From the NCBI GenBank assembly GCA_007922195.1, contig ML682067.1:9918112-9982111 (forward strand): a DNA stretch of 64,000 bases. Direction: 5' to 3'. This document shows positions 1-10,820 of the stretch, in pieces. Position 1 is the stretch's first letter, and the number at the start of each line of letters is the position of its first letter. The position numbers were made by a program, and so were the translations under genes. The notes beneath the pieces were generated by a model, which saw nothing but the letters and a program-made list of their open reading frames with translations, ran no database searches and was not told where the DNA came from. Source of the DNA: Podocnemis expansa (lineage: Eukaryota; Chordata; Testudines; Podocnemididae).

Positions 1-780
1 AAAAATTTTCCCCGTTGTTGCTCTAAATAAACAAACCCATTTCTCAGATCAAACTACTGAGTCCGGTGTCTCCTTCTCCCATCGCGGTTGGGAACCAACA
101 TGGAGGGGGTCGGGGATTCGGGGAAAATGATGGGATGGCTGGGAGGATATGGGGGGGTTCAGGGAGATCAGGGAAGGGGCAGCAGGGCTCGGGTATTGGG
201 GGGGGTCGGGGAGTCCGGGGAAAGCGGCAGGAGTACCCAGGGTTTTTGGGGAGCCCAGGTAAGCAACGACAGGGACCAGGGATTTGGTGGGGGGGGGCCT
301 CGCAGGCTGGGAAGAGGGGCAGCAGGGGTTGGAGGGTGATGGGGAAAGGGGTGGAAAGGGTGTTGGGGAACAGGAGAGCAACAGCAGGGCACTGAGAAGG
401 GAGTAGGGAGGCAGCAGTGAAGAGCCAGGGGGCAGCAAGAGGAGCAGGGGGGCAGTAGTGGGGAAGGGGCAGAGAAGGGGGCAGCAGTGAAGAGCCAGGG
501 GGGCAGCCGTGAGGAAAGGGCAGAGCAGGGGGGGCAGCAGGTAGCAGTGAGGGAAGGGTGGAGTAGGGGGTGGCAGTGAGGAGGGGGCAGTAGAAGGAGC
601 AGAGAGCAGCAGAGAGAAAGGGGCAGAGCGGGGGCAGCAGGGGTGACGGCAATGAGGAAAGGGCAGAGCAGGGGGCAGGAGTGAGGAATGGTCAGGAGGG
701 GGGCAAGGGAAAAGCAGCAGCAGAGATTTTGGGGTAGGGAAGCTGTCAGAAACTCCAGAGGAAGCCAGCAACAGTGAGGG
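1..780 (+). repeat. GC-rich block with LTR-like (R/U5) left edge, possible retroelement leader
   Basis: The window opens with AATAAA at 26-31 and a stretch reading CTACTGAGTCCGGTGTCTCC, which resembles the polyadenylation and U5 part of a retroviral-type LTR. It ends near CAACA at 96-100 and is followed by TGG and a G-rich run that could be a decayed primer-binding site. From there to about 780 the strand is extremely G-rich with loosely repeated GGGCAGCAGTGAGG units. No gag-like protein is visible, and the long Pro-rich or Gly-rich frames are composition artefacts. The left part is outside the window, so the assignment is tentative; a GC-rich MITE is the alternative. Confidence 0.35.
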
Positions 781-789
781 GGGGGTTAG

Positions 790-912
790 GGGCCAAGGCC
801 AAAAGGGGACCTCGGCTTATACCTTGGTCACCAATTTTAGCTTCTTTTTTGGGCTCAGAACTGGGGGGTCGGCTTGTGCCTGGGTCGGCTTATACCTGAG
901 TATATACGGGCA
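790..912. repeat. Transposon-like terminal segment with repeated TCGGCTTATACCT
   Basis: The phrase TCGGCTTATACCT occurs twice (about 812 and 884) around a short spacer, and the segment ends with GAGTATATACGGG. This ending is familiar from ancient DNA-transposon remnants in amniotes, but I cannot assign a family or find the partner terminus. It directly follows the G-rich block and may belong to the same composite insertion. Confidence 0.35.
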
Positions 913-2143
913 AGTGGCTTAGTTCAACCTTCTTAAATTCTTAAGCCTCCTTAGTTCAGATTAACTTGCCAGTGCAGAAATAGCCAAAGTGATCTGCCTG
1001 ACCCAGACTCACAATTCCCCTTTCACACCCCCAAAAGTTACAGAAACATATCAATCAAAGGTATTACATAGTTGATCAAATGGAGACAATTGTCAAGCAA
1101 AGACAAAGGTTACAAGGAATGTCAAAACAAAATGTGATTATGTGGTTTCAAGCAGTTAGTTTGGCAGGTGTGAACAGATTCTGACTTCCTGCTTTTCACA
1201 CCTGCACAACAAAGAAAAGGGCACAGAGAGTCAGGTTTGAAGGCGAACAGTCAGGTTTACTTTGCCTCGTCCCTTCCAGCTTTGCCCTAATTAAACTGGT
1301 TCACACAAAAGAAAATCTACTAAATGACTGTTCTTAGAAATAAGCAAAATAATCAATAGCTCATCATCTCAGGAGTTGGCAATGGCTTACGCATTTGCTA
1401 AAATGCCCCCCTCAATCCCCACGAAACACACAGTAGGAGAAATATGCTAATTAGTGGGTAGAGCTGCATCCCTTGGATGCAGATACAGTACTACCACGCA
1501 TCAGTTGGGGTGAGGAGCGAAAACTTCATTTTGTAGTAGAACTATATAAGTTTGTTGCATTGCACTAAAATATCTGGACACAGAATGATTGTTTACAAAC
1601 CAATCTCTCTTCTCTGTCCCCAGTCACTCCAGGAAGTGTGATATTTTGGCCTTCACTGTGACAGACTGGCACTTAGTCTGACACACTGTACTGTGCATAT
1701 CCATTTGCAAATAAAATAAAACTCTAAAGGGATTTAGCTGTTATGCAACAGAAATTTAGATATTTGATATTTGCCTGTGAGGAAAATTGTGTCTCAACAT
1801 CTACCAAAAAAAAAAAAAAAAAAAAAGGTATCAGATATAGCAGACACTAAAGATTCAGAATTTCAATAGGCCTTTCCTCTAAATTTGTAAAACTCAGACA
1901 ATAACCTAAATTCAGATAGTAAAATCAAAGTGCCCTTTGCATATAAGGAACTAGCTGGGAAAATGTGCAATGTTATATAGCTTGCTTTTGTATATCAGAA
2001 ACATAAGATGCGTACCACTTATCCTCTTGGGGGCAAGGCTGATATTTACTTTCAAAAATATGCTTCTGGTATCATTAAAAAAAAATCCAGATTAAAAAAA
2101 TCAGAATTCATGGTAAGTGGGTGTAAATCTACGGTTTGTGATT
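913..2143. other. Intergenic, no gene seen
   Basis: Ordinary AT-rich intergenic sequence. The only notable item is a 21-base A run at 1806-1826, which could be a retroelement tail although no body was recognised next to it. Confidence 0.6.
1806..1826. repeat. Poly(A) run, 21 bases
   Basis: A homopolymer of 21 A residues lies between CTACC and GGTATC. No retroelement 3' end can be recognised immediately upstream. Confidence 0.95.
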
Positions 2144-2247
2144 TTCAGAGGCATAGTGTCAGATGAAGTAAGATTTTCTCCCACAAAAGCTCATGCCATA
2201 AATAAATTTGTTAGACTTTAAGTGCCACAGGACTACTTGTTTGTTTT
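2144..2247 (-). mobile_element. Short retroelement (Penelope-like candidate), inverted arm with tip of second arm
   Basis: On the minus strand the copy starts at the A-rich breakpoint AAAACAAACAAG, runs through the body in inverted orientation to CTTCATCTGA, and then joins only about 15 bases of the family's 3' end (TTCAGAGGCATAGTG on the plus strand). This is the same two-arm layout as the better copies at 44207 and 53795, with nearly all of the second arm lost. The core motifs are mutated. No target duplication was found. Confidence 0.6.
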
Positions 2248-3340
2248 AATGAAGAAAGAGTCAAGCAGGGATAAAACTCCCCTAGTCTATGCATTTCTTT
2301 GGACTAAAAAGTGATGTGAAAGGAGTTCTATACCCATGGGGAGAGAAGACTGACTGAAGCCATTAACTTGTCCATTAACTCTGGTACTGCCAGTTGCACA
2401 TTTACACATTTGAAGGGTGTTAAGAACTGTTGCACTTCCAGCGGCCTGTCACTGCAAAGGAATTTAACAAGACAATTGATTCTGCTATTGGTTACTGTTG
2501 TCAGCTGTGTCATGTAAGAATTTGTCATATATTAGCTGACCAACTACAATGACTTAATGAACAGATAAATTATTAATCTAAGAAATTAGCATCAGAATAT
2601 ATTTTCCTTAACTTTCGGCAGAGCCTGGATTTTGGGATCATCTGGACTTTGCACTCTTCTTCCTCTCTCAGCACCAGTTACCTTGGTAACATCATGTCTG
2701 AATTCTGAGTTGCTTTGTAGAGCTAGAAATTTGACTGTGGTTATGGGAAGAGTGGGTAGGTGAGAACTGAGATAATGGACAGAATGGGTTATTGGGACAA
2801 ATGACAATGTGGATATAAGAGGACTTCAAGGACAAATAAATCAAATAATGCAATATATATGGTTCAGAAAGGTTTGCACATAACAGGTCAGACTCTGCTC
2901 TCACTTATTTTGGTGTAAATCCAGAGAAACTCTGTAAGAATAAAATGGAGGTAATTTGGGTTTACATCAGTACAAGTGAGAGCAGCATCTGGCTCCCTGA
3001 ATGTACACTTTTACTATTAAAAATAAAAAACTCATGAGCTTCACTTAAGTTGTGTTAGAGATCACTGGAAAAACATAGTAAGTTTCTACTCCTGGAGTAT
3101 TCTGTTTATCACTCCATATATCATGAGTGTGGATAAAACGTTTGCTTTCTAATGGGCCAATTCATTAGGGGCCTTGCATAACTGAAAATGTAACTCATGC
3201 TGTTTGGAGTGGCTCATGGCCACGATGACTGTCTCCCTCAAGGTAAACTGTCAAAAATGGCACACTCCCCAAACTGGTGTGGGTTGTTCTATAATTAGAT
3301 TCCACCAACTCAGGAGCAAATGTGAGCTCCTGAATCACTG
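2248..3340. other. Intergenic, no gene seen
   Basis: Apart from the palindromic MITE at 2886-2997 this stretch is unremarkable AT-rich sequence. Short open frames of about 70 codons have no recognisable domain. Confidence 0.6.
2886..2997. mobile_element. Palindromic MITE (GGTCAGACTCTGCTCTCAC termini)
   Basis: The left end GGTCAGACTCTGCTCTCAC is mirrored by GTGAGAGCAGCATCTGGCTCCC at the right. The interior carries GTGTAAATCCAGAGAAACTC and a matching GGGTTTACATCAG on the other side, so the whole element folds back on itself. This arrangement (GGGCCAGATTCTG, GTGTAAATCC, then the mirror) recurs at 6841 and 43364 and is common in turtle and crocodilian DNA. A PIF/Harbinger relationship is possible but no clear target duplication is visible here. 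Confidence 0.6.
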
Positions 3341-3343
3341 TAA

Positions 3344-3748
3344 GGCTATGTCTACACACACATCATTATTTCAAAATAAGTATTTTGAAATGAGTTATTT
3401 CGAAATAAGTTAATTTGAATTAAGGGAAAGCCTGCTATCGAAATGGCTGTTATTTCGAAATGGTTATTTCGAAATAAGGTCGTTTGGACATGTTGTTTCA
3501 AAACAGTTGTTTCAAAACAATGGTGTTGTTTCGAAACAACATGTCCAAACGGCCTTATTTCGAAATAACCATTTCGAAATAACAGCCATTTTGAAATTAA
3601 TGGGGTTTAAGCTGTTTCGAAATGACGGTTCTTATTTTGAAATGACAGAGCCCATCATTTCGAAATAAGAAAACATCATGTGGACCTAATCTTTTTTATT
3701 TCAAAATAACCAGTGTTATTTCGAAATAAAAGAGACGTGGACATACCC
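3344..3748. mobile_element. PIF/Harbinger-like MITE with TTTCGAAATAA units
   Basis: The element starts GGCTATGTCTACAC and ends GTGGACATACCC, giving imperfect terminal inverted repeats. It is flanked by TAA on both sides (3341-3343 and 3749-3751), the 3-bp duplication typical of PIF/Harbinger transposons. The interior is a long imperfect palindrome built of TTTCGAAATAA and TTTCGAAACAA words. There is no coding capacity, so it depends on a transposase elsewhere. A sister copy with the same TAA duplication is at 60325. Confidence 0.8.
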
Positions 3749-3764
3749 TAACAGTCTTCTCATG

Positions 3765-3917
3765 AAAAACAAACAAGTAGTCTGGTGGCACTTTTAAAGA
3801 CTAATGAATTTATTTATTGCATGAGCTTTTGTGGGAGAAAATCCCACTTCATCAGATGCTTGATGATGAGACTCCTTGTTTGTTTTTCTGAACTAGGCTA
3901 ACCCAGTTACCCCTTTG
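3765..3917 (+). mobile_element. Short retroelement (Penelope-like candidate), inverted two-arm copy with TSD
   Basis: The left arm is inverted and begins AAAAACAAACAAG; it runs through the body to CCCACTTCATCAGATGC. The right arm is the sense 3' end, from ACTCCTTGTTTG to GTTACCCCTTTG. The pair is flanked by AGTCTTCTCATG (3753-3764) and AGTCTTCCCATG (3918-3929), 11 of 12 identical, so both arms arrived together. On the minus strand the left arm preserves CTGATGA and a perfect GTGGGA/TCCCAC stem (see the ncRNA entry at 3819). Confidence 0.85.
3819..3859 (-). ncRNA. Hammerhead-ribozyme-like core (one core base mutated)
   Basis: Read on the minus strand: GCAT, CTGATGA, one extra A, GTGGGA, loop TTTTC, TCCCAC, AAAA (GAAA in sister copies), GCTC, ATGC. 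The order stem I - CUGANGA - stem II - GAAA - stem III - NUH - stem I is that of a type I hammerhead. Stem I would be GCAU/AUGC, and stem III would be the self-complementary AGCU, as in dimeric hammerheads of Penelope-like elements. Two defects stand out: GAAA is AAAA here, explained by CpG decay of CACGAAA, and an A intervenes between CUGAUGA and stem II. This copy is therefore probably inactive. Confidence 0.5.
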
Positions 3918-3929
3918 AGTCTTCCCATG

Positions 3930-6840
3930 GAGTCATAAACAGTTCCCATAGCCTCTCCAGTCTATCTTGCCACACAGTCAAGCTGGACTTAGTGATGAAT
4001 GGTCACTTGCACTAAAAAATCACAAAATATTCAGGTTCCCTGCAGTCCCAAGAAACCAGTCACTCCAGTCCAGATCAGTTGCTATCTTAGATCTCACACC
4101 AAAGACAATGCCTGAACTCACTTCTGTAATTAACTACTAAGGGTTATTAACTAGAAAAAAGAAATGAGTTATTTGCACAAATGAGTTCCAAGCTAAACCC
4201 TAAGAGTGACAGTTATAATGGTCTGTCTTTCATTTCAAGCTGTCTGTGACAGCAACCCCAGGGATAATCCTGGGGATCTCTCTCACTTCAGTTTAGAGGT
4301 GCTGGCCTAGTGAGAGTTCAAAGATAAATCTTCATGTCAACTATTTTTATTTCCCTCTTCCAGCATTCAAACCAATGTGATAAGGCCTTCTGCACATATT
4401 TCTCCATGTGTGGATGGGACAATTCAGAATGCTTTTGTCTTATAATGGCCTACCTAGTTTTTGATAGCCCTCCTGGATGGCGAGGGGTGGTGATGGTGGA
4501 TATTCATGTGACTGGTTCACAAGTATAGATCAAACATTTTCAAAATAAAACTTAACATTTTTCTTCATATCATGGAAAACAGATATTATAAGTGAGATTA
4601 ATACATGAAGTTATTTACAAGCATTTCACAGAGTCTAAACACAAATTACTTTCTTACTAAACTAATCCCTATTCCGAACAAAACTAACATTTATGTGAGC
4701 TGCTTGGATCCAGCAATGAGTCTGTCAATTCTTAGCTAATGCCTATGGATTTGGCCAAAGCTGGTACTTGGTTTACTAGCAACATATTAATATTTTCCCA
4801 TTTCAAGAGTGATATAGGAATTTAGTCTCATTGAAAAGCAATGGAACGTAAGCTCCTAAATACCTGTTGCTTTTGAAAGTCGGACTTTGATTCCTAAATC
4901 ACTAAAGCACCTTTGAAAATTCTGCTCTGAGTTCCACTGAATGTTAATGGAGTCTAGGGACTAAATCACACAGGCCTTTTAAAACATTTCTACCTTAAAA
5001 ACACTGGAAATTAGAGGCTTCACTGCCAATGACTGCAGTGGAATTCTTCCAAATTTACATAGGTGTAATTGAGATTGAAATCCAGTGCCCAAGTTATATT
5101 TGTGGCATTTCTTTCTCTTAATAATGTTATAAACAGAATTATCTTTTAAAAATATGATATTTACCAGATCTTTACTTTTACTTTCCAAATACCTTCCTCA
5201 CACTTGTGCAGGGACTTCCTTCAAAAAAGCCACCCATCACTGAGTAGTGTTTATCTTTCACTCTTAGTTAAAATACACATTGGAAGGTGCTTTAGCAGCC
5301 CCAGTCAATATTAAAATAAGAAAACAGTGATAACCATACCTTAAAAAAAAAAATAAAATAGTGGCTGTGAGAAATAGCCATACCTCAAAAGGAAAAGGGT
5401 TTCTGTTAAAAGAAAAATCATAGCCATGTTTGCAAATTTCACTTGTAGCTCACCAGGGACTAAACTGCTTTTTACTACCTCTTTTTTAAACGTTTATAGC
5501 AAGCCAAACTGGGAAAAAATAGTAAAAGCTCATGAAAATGAAATTGAATGTAATGTGATTTCAAGTGACATGGTAAGCAGTTTCATCTACAGTGACATTG
5601 GGTAAAAGGGTTCAGGAAAGATTTTTTTGTCCTCAAAAACAGTTCTGGGGCTGACCAGTGATGTTATTTTCTTTATTTGCATCATTCCTTGTTATGAAGG
5701 CTGCCAATGTTATCTCATTACAGAGCACTGTTCTAGCAGCCTATTATAATATATGTTAAACCTCAAGATGGCTCAGGTCCCACATTAGCACATGTTGTTG
5801 CACAAGTTTGCAGGTCAACGGGAATTTACAGAAGAAAGAACTGCAGGACTGAGTGCAAGTGAACAAATCCAATTCTTCTGTATTCTGTAAGCCGACGCAA
5901 GCTCTCATGAACAGACCCTCTAATGCTAGAATCTCTCTGAAAGAATGGTTTGCTTCTCATATGCAAATTTTTGTATCACTTGGACCTATTACACTGCAGA
6001 GATTTTCTACATATGAGATTTTTGAAGGTCTTAACATAATCAACAGTGAGAATTGCTACTGGTCAGATATGACATTTAGCATGTATGGATGTAATTTATC
6101 TTTTAGTGTGTGTAGATAGATTCTGATGGTTATAATGGAAGGATTAATTGCAAAGTTATTTCATATGTGGAGTATTTTCAAAGTCCTGCAGTAATGACAT
6201 TGATATAGTGCTACTACTCTGTTATAATCTTTGTATATTATTTAAGTGTAACAAATACTTCATTCATTGCCTCCCCAAACTTTGCATTTGGTGACATTCT
6301 TGCTGCTGTGTTAATATCGGGTCTATTAAGCTGGACCTCATGGTCCATTACCCTTTCTTTAGGCCTGACCCCAAGAAGTTTATGGGTCTTGAGCACAGTG
6401 TGAAAAAGCAAAGGGTTTCACTCTCACCCAAGGAGCTCATTAGGACTTTATAGAAACACAAAAAATACCTCCACAGTACTAACATTTGCACTGAGGGCTA
6501 CTCACCAGACAAACAGCCTGGTGTCAGGAGGTGTTCATTGTTCCCTTTTTCCAGTCCTGCACACCAATTTAGCCAGCTAACTAAAGGGAGTGCTCATTTG
6601 TAATCCAGCATTTCATCCTTTAGAGCAGAGATTCATTTACCAGCATCACTTAACTTTGCTTCCTGAAACTCCAGTTTCATTTAGGACAACACTTTAAATT
6701 AGCTGACATGCTGAGGAAAGGACTACATTGACAATTGTTAACTCAAGATTTGGGGGCTGTGTTTGTTCCTAAGGCAAGGAAACAATAATTCACAGTCTAT
6801 TTTTTAAAACAGATTTTTCTGCAGGGCTATTACAGAGTAA
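3930..6840. other. Intergenic, no gene seen
   Basis: This 2.9-kb stretch contains no recognisable gene. Around 5010-5085 a half copy of the palindromic MITE interior (AATTTACATAGGTGTAATTG) may be present. Open frames of 60-90 codons here show no domain or codon signal. Confidence 0.6.
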
Positions 6841-6958
6841 GGGCCAGATTCTGGTGTTTACTCACCTCATATAGTATCATACAGCTCCTTAACTTCAGGG
6901 GGACCACTTGAGGAGCCAGTCATTACTAAAGGGGAGTAAGGATCCCAGAATCTGGCCC
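6841..6958. mobile_element. Palindromic MITE (GGGCCAGATTCTGG termini)
   Basis: The 118-bp element begins GGGCCAGATTCTGG and ends CCAGAATCTGGCCC, a perfect 14-base terminal inverted repeat. The flanks are TAA on the left and TGA on the right, compatible with a 3-bp TWA-type target duplication that has one change. It lacks coding capacity. Confidence 0.75.
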
Positions 6959-7057
6959 TGAATATGGTGAGACCATAGAACTGATCTTTTACCATTAATA
7001 AAACAGGTTTTTTCTTCTTGGTCCATGTTCCATCTTCTGTCTCCTTAAAATATCAAT

Positions 7058-7715
7058 GGCTGTGTTCACACTCAGGGGGTTATTTCAATATAAGTTGTTT
7101 CGAAACAACTTATATCGAACTAACACCTTATTTTGAAATAACTTAAGCCGAATTAGCAAAAAGTTACTTTGAAATAAGGAAAAAGGCGGGAAACAAAGTA
7201 GCACGTTCAGGGTGCAGTCATGCTCTGGCGTGGGGGGGGGGGGGCTGCAGGCACCGGCAGGGTTCAGCGCAGCCCAGCGCTGATCCCCGCTGGCTTAAAG
7301 CCTGGGCTGCCCTCAAACCCACCCCCCTGCAGGCATCCGCGGGGTTCAGTGCTGGGCTGCACTGAACCCCGCCAGTGCCTGCAGCCCTGCTCTGCCGGCC
7401 AGGGGACACCCCTCAGCACCCTGGCCAGGGTGCTGAGGGTTCCCTGGCCAGGGTGCTGAGGGGGCAGCCCTTCAAATGTTGTTTCGGAACACCTTGTTCC
7501 GAAACAACATGTTCACACGCATTGTTTCGAAACAACGATTTTGAAACAAGGTGGTTTTGCCCCAAATGGGGTTTAACTTGTTTCAAAACAACACAGTTGT
7601 TTCGAAACAATGGGTTCCCGTTGTATTGAAACAACTGTGCGTCGTATGAACATGCTTTTTTTTGTTTCGAAACAACCTTGTTGTTTCGAAACAAAAATGC
7701 TGTGTGAACACAGCC
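7058..7715. mobile_element. TIR element with TTTCGAAACAA units and a GC-rich core
   Basis: The termini GGCTGTGTTCACAC and GTGTGAACACAGCC are a perfect 14-base inverted repeat, flanked by AAT on both sides (7055-7057, 7716-7718). The outer parts are palindromic arrays of TTTCGAAACAA, as in the element at 3344 but with C for T. The centre (about 7205-7470) is GC-rich, with GGGTTCAGYGC and GGCCAGGGTGCTGAGGG repeated in both directions. The terminus differs from the GGCTATGTCTACAC family at several positions, so it is probably a related but separate subfamily. Open frames in the core are artefacts. Confidence 0.75.
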
Positions 7716-7771
7716 AATATGTTCAATAATTGAATGTATATCCTTTTCTAGGAAGCAACAAAAGTCACTAT

Positions 7772-8328
7772 GGCTATGTCTACACTAGGAAAAGTTAGTT
7801 CTAATTTGTTAATTCAAACTAATAAATTCAAGTTTTGTTCGAGCTAAATGTGAACTTATTAGTTTGAATTAACAACATGGACTAATTCGAAGTAACTTTA
7901 GTGAAACTGACCAGGATCTGAGCTGTTTGCAGGGCACCGCAAGCAGCTCAGAGACGGGCCTGGCTCCCAGCTGGCTCCTAGCCCCCGCAGCCTGCACAGA
8001 GGGACTGTGGGGCCCAGATCTGCCCAATGGTGAGGCAACCAGCCTGCCAGGAGTTCCCTATGGAGGGGAAAGCAGCCCACGAGGAGTTCCCTGATCATTA
8101 TTTTGAATTAAGCCTATTCCACCGTTCAGAATGGCTTATTTAGAAATAATAATTTCGATTTAAGTGCTATTTCAAAATAAAAGCAGGTTTTTTAAATTCA
8201 AAATAGCACTTTGTTATTTTGAAATAAATGCATATTTTGAAATAACAAAATGCATGCATGGATGGGGAAAAAGTTATTTTGAAATAAGCCTCCTTATTTT
8301 GAAATAACTTCTAAGTGTAGACATACCC
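7772..8328. mobile_element. PIF/Harbinger-like MITE, longer variant with mixed interior
   Basis: The ends are GGCTATGTCTACAC and GTGTAGACATACCC. The left part carries AGTTCGAATTAA-type words, the right part TTTTGAAATAA-type words, with a GC-rich segment between (about 7905-8095). Left and right flanks (TAT, AAG) do not match, so either a target duplication has decayed or this copy is a recombinant of two subfamilies. It lies only 56 bp from the element ending at 7715. Confidence 0.7.
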
Positions 8329-10820
8329 AAGGAGTTGTATCAACCAGAGAGCAGGTATGTTGTACGCTAAATGACTTTTAGCTTGACATTTATTTCTCAG
8401 TCCATGCTCTGACTAGCTGAGTGGAACCAATTTGTATAATAAGTGTATAATTTATCCCCAATAACTGTATGATTCACAAACTTCTGTGCACTGTCCAGCT
8501 GGGAACCATTATAAACCAGACTACTAGGATTTGTCTAACCAGCTGTGAGGCTAATATTTAGTAACTATATCATGATTATACAATTCCTTCTCTTCTGACA
8601 GACTGCAGCTCTCAGATTTCTAATCCACCTGCCCACACAAACATGGCCACTTCAGTTTCTAACTCTCATCCTATCAACTTCAGATATTATATATCATTTT
8701 TAAAGGAATCACACTTAGCTGGCTGGAGGCTAGGATTCTAAACCTTCTTCAAAGGACAAATAGGAGTAAGAGTGAGGATACTGAGAAGACTGCTTTTAGA
8801 TGGCGTGCCAGAGTAGGGATGAAACCAAAGGTTGTCTTGATCATGCTTACTCTAGTTTCATGGATGGGGAATTTTGATGGTCACATCCAAATAGAATTTT
8901 ATAGTAGCTAAGAGAAAGACAGGGCTGAAACAACAGCACACACAGGTCAGTATAATCATTTGAGGGTGCCTCCTCTGTTTTGGCAATAACAGTGTCTTGG
9001 GCTAAATCCTTGAACCTTCGACCTCCAGATGCATTTAATCTGAGATATGGCCATTCCACTGTAAAGAAGAAGCATCCTCAATTTATCACTTTAATAACCT
9101 GGGATTTTCTCTTTGTTCTTTCAGGTATGTCTCAAACAAACATTTTTATAAATTGTATTTCCATGTGCTGTTTCTCTTAAAGACTTAATACAGAGTCAAG
9201 GCCAAGTAGTTAATACAACAGAATCTGCTAAAAATTATTCTTTTAATAGAATTATGCAGCTTGATGTCTTGTTAGATAAAACACAGCCTAAAAACCATTA
9301 GTAGATTGCTGATTTAATGTTTTGCATTTGAATTTATTAGCTTTCTTAAACATGAAGGTGTGGCACACTAGTTTTGGATGCTTTCAGTGTAATGTACTTT
9401 GATGAGGTAAAACGACTAGTCCATGTTTGTTGTGAGGGCCCTCATTCCTTCATGTTCTGTTGTGGCTTTCACCTGCTGCCCATTTGTAAGGAGAGGAGTG
9501 GAGCTGCCTTGCCTGAGTGGGATCCACGGGGCAGCAGTCTCCCTGAATTCCTTAGCATAAAAAGGGAATGCAGCTGGTGCTATGCCCCTATAGGGGATAC
9601 AACACACTCCCCTGCATGACAAGCAAGCAAGTTGGTGTGTAAGGGGGTTGTAGACTAACCAACTCTATAGCTCCTTTGGAACAGCTATCAGGGCTGGGCT
9701 TGTACTTGCTGAACAAGAGGGCTATCATTTTGCTTAGCCCCTAGATATGAGTAAGAGCCCTTGTGCCTTTTTTTCTGTGTACACTTGGGCAAGGTACAAT
9801 CTAACCCTGAGTTGGCAAGATGCTGGAGAGATGCTCACCAACCTGAAGCAAAACAGGTTGAATAAGATCCTGACCAAAAATGCCCATTGGTTTCAGTGGG
9901 GTCAGAATTTCACCTCAGAAATGTAAGGGCAGTTAATGTAGAAGTGGAGATGTGAAAAACAAGTCTGAAAGTTAACGCAACAGATACACTATACAAGAAC
10001 AATATTGAACAAATAACATGGAGTTCTGAGTGCCCCTACTGTAGAACTTCACATGTTGTTTCATGTTTGATTTCATGCTAAAATATCTTCCCTAGGACAT
10101 CTCAAACAATGCATGTATCATTGAGTAAACCTTGCAAGGATTCTCATTTTCTGTATATACAGTGCCTAGCACAATGGAGCTGTGATCTGGCTCAGTGCAG
10201 GTGCTACCAGGATGTAAATGTTAAATAGTAAATATAATAGAGAAACTAAGATATGTTTAAGAGAAATATGAGCCTGGAATGGATGCAAAGGTTAAATGTA
10301 GGGAGAACAATAATTGTGCGTAGCAGGGAACACTGAATGGTATCTCTGTATATAACCAGAAGAATATAACAAATGATGAAAGAAAAAATAAGACTGTTCT
10401 AAAAAGCACAGTCATATAAAACTAAGAGGATCCATGCTAGAATATAATACCTAAAGGAAAAAATGTAAGGAAATGATTTTTAAAAGGTCAGAAAAAAAGA
10501 TCTCTGCCTAAGATGTGAATAGAAAGACAATTAAACTCTCTGAAGAGCAAGAGACTGGTGAAACATAGTTTAAGGCTCCCCTCTGAAGGAAGGGTAGATG
10601 TTGCAGGGATGATAAACAACTTTTTCACACATTTACCAAGCAAAGGTATAAAAATATGAAACTGTGTAGATACATTTTTGGCATCTGAGGAAGAAAACAA
10701 AAAAGCCTGGAAATGAGTCAAACCAGACTAATAAGATTAAAGGCAAACAATAATAAAAGAGCAACAGGAAACAGATGAGGCTGCAGCACTGGACGATCTG
10801 TACCTTATACCTATCAAAGT
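8329..10820. other. Intergenic, no gene seen
   Basis: No gene is recognisable here. Apart from the old repeat at 10156-10235 the sequence is of ordinary composition. An 81-codon frame at 9374-9619 has no recognisable domain. Confidence 0.6.
10156..10235 (+). repeat. Ancient amniote interspersed repeat fragment (ACAGTGCCTAGCACAATGG)
   Basis: The phrase ACAGTGCCTAGCACAATGG followed by a GGTGCTACCAGGATGTAAAT tail is familiar from old repeats throughout amniote genomes. A similar but more diverged piece in the reverse direction lies near 26107-26200, and another near 45122. I cannot name the family with certainty. Confidence 0.5.

Noticed and set aside
44..771. Long antisense Pro/Leu/Ser-rich open frames (over 200 codons)
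   Set aside because: They mirror a G-rich strand that rarely makes stop codons on the complement; no domain and no start context.
3341..3751. CRISPR-like array of short repeats
   Set aside because: The repeated TTTCGAAATAA words have no regular spacers and lie between transposon termini in vertebrate DNA.
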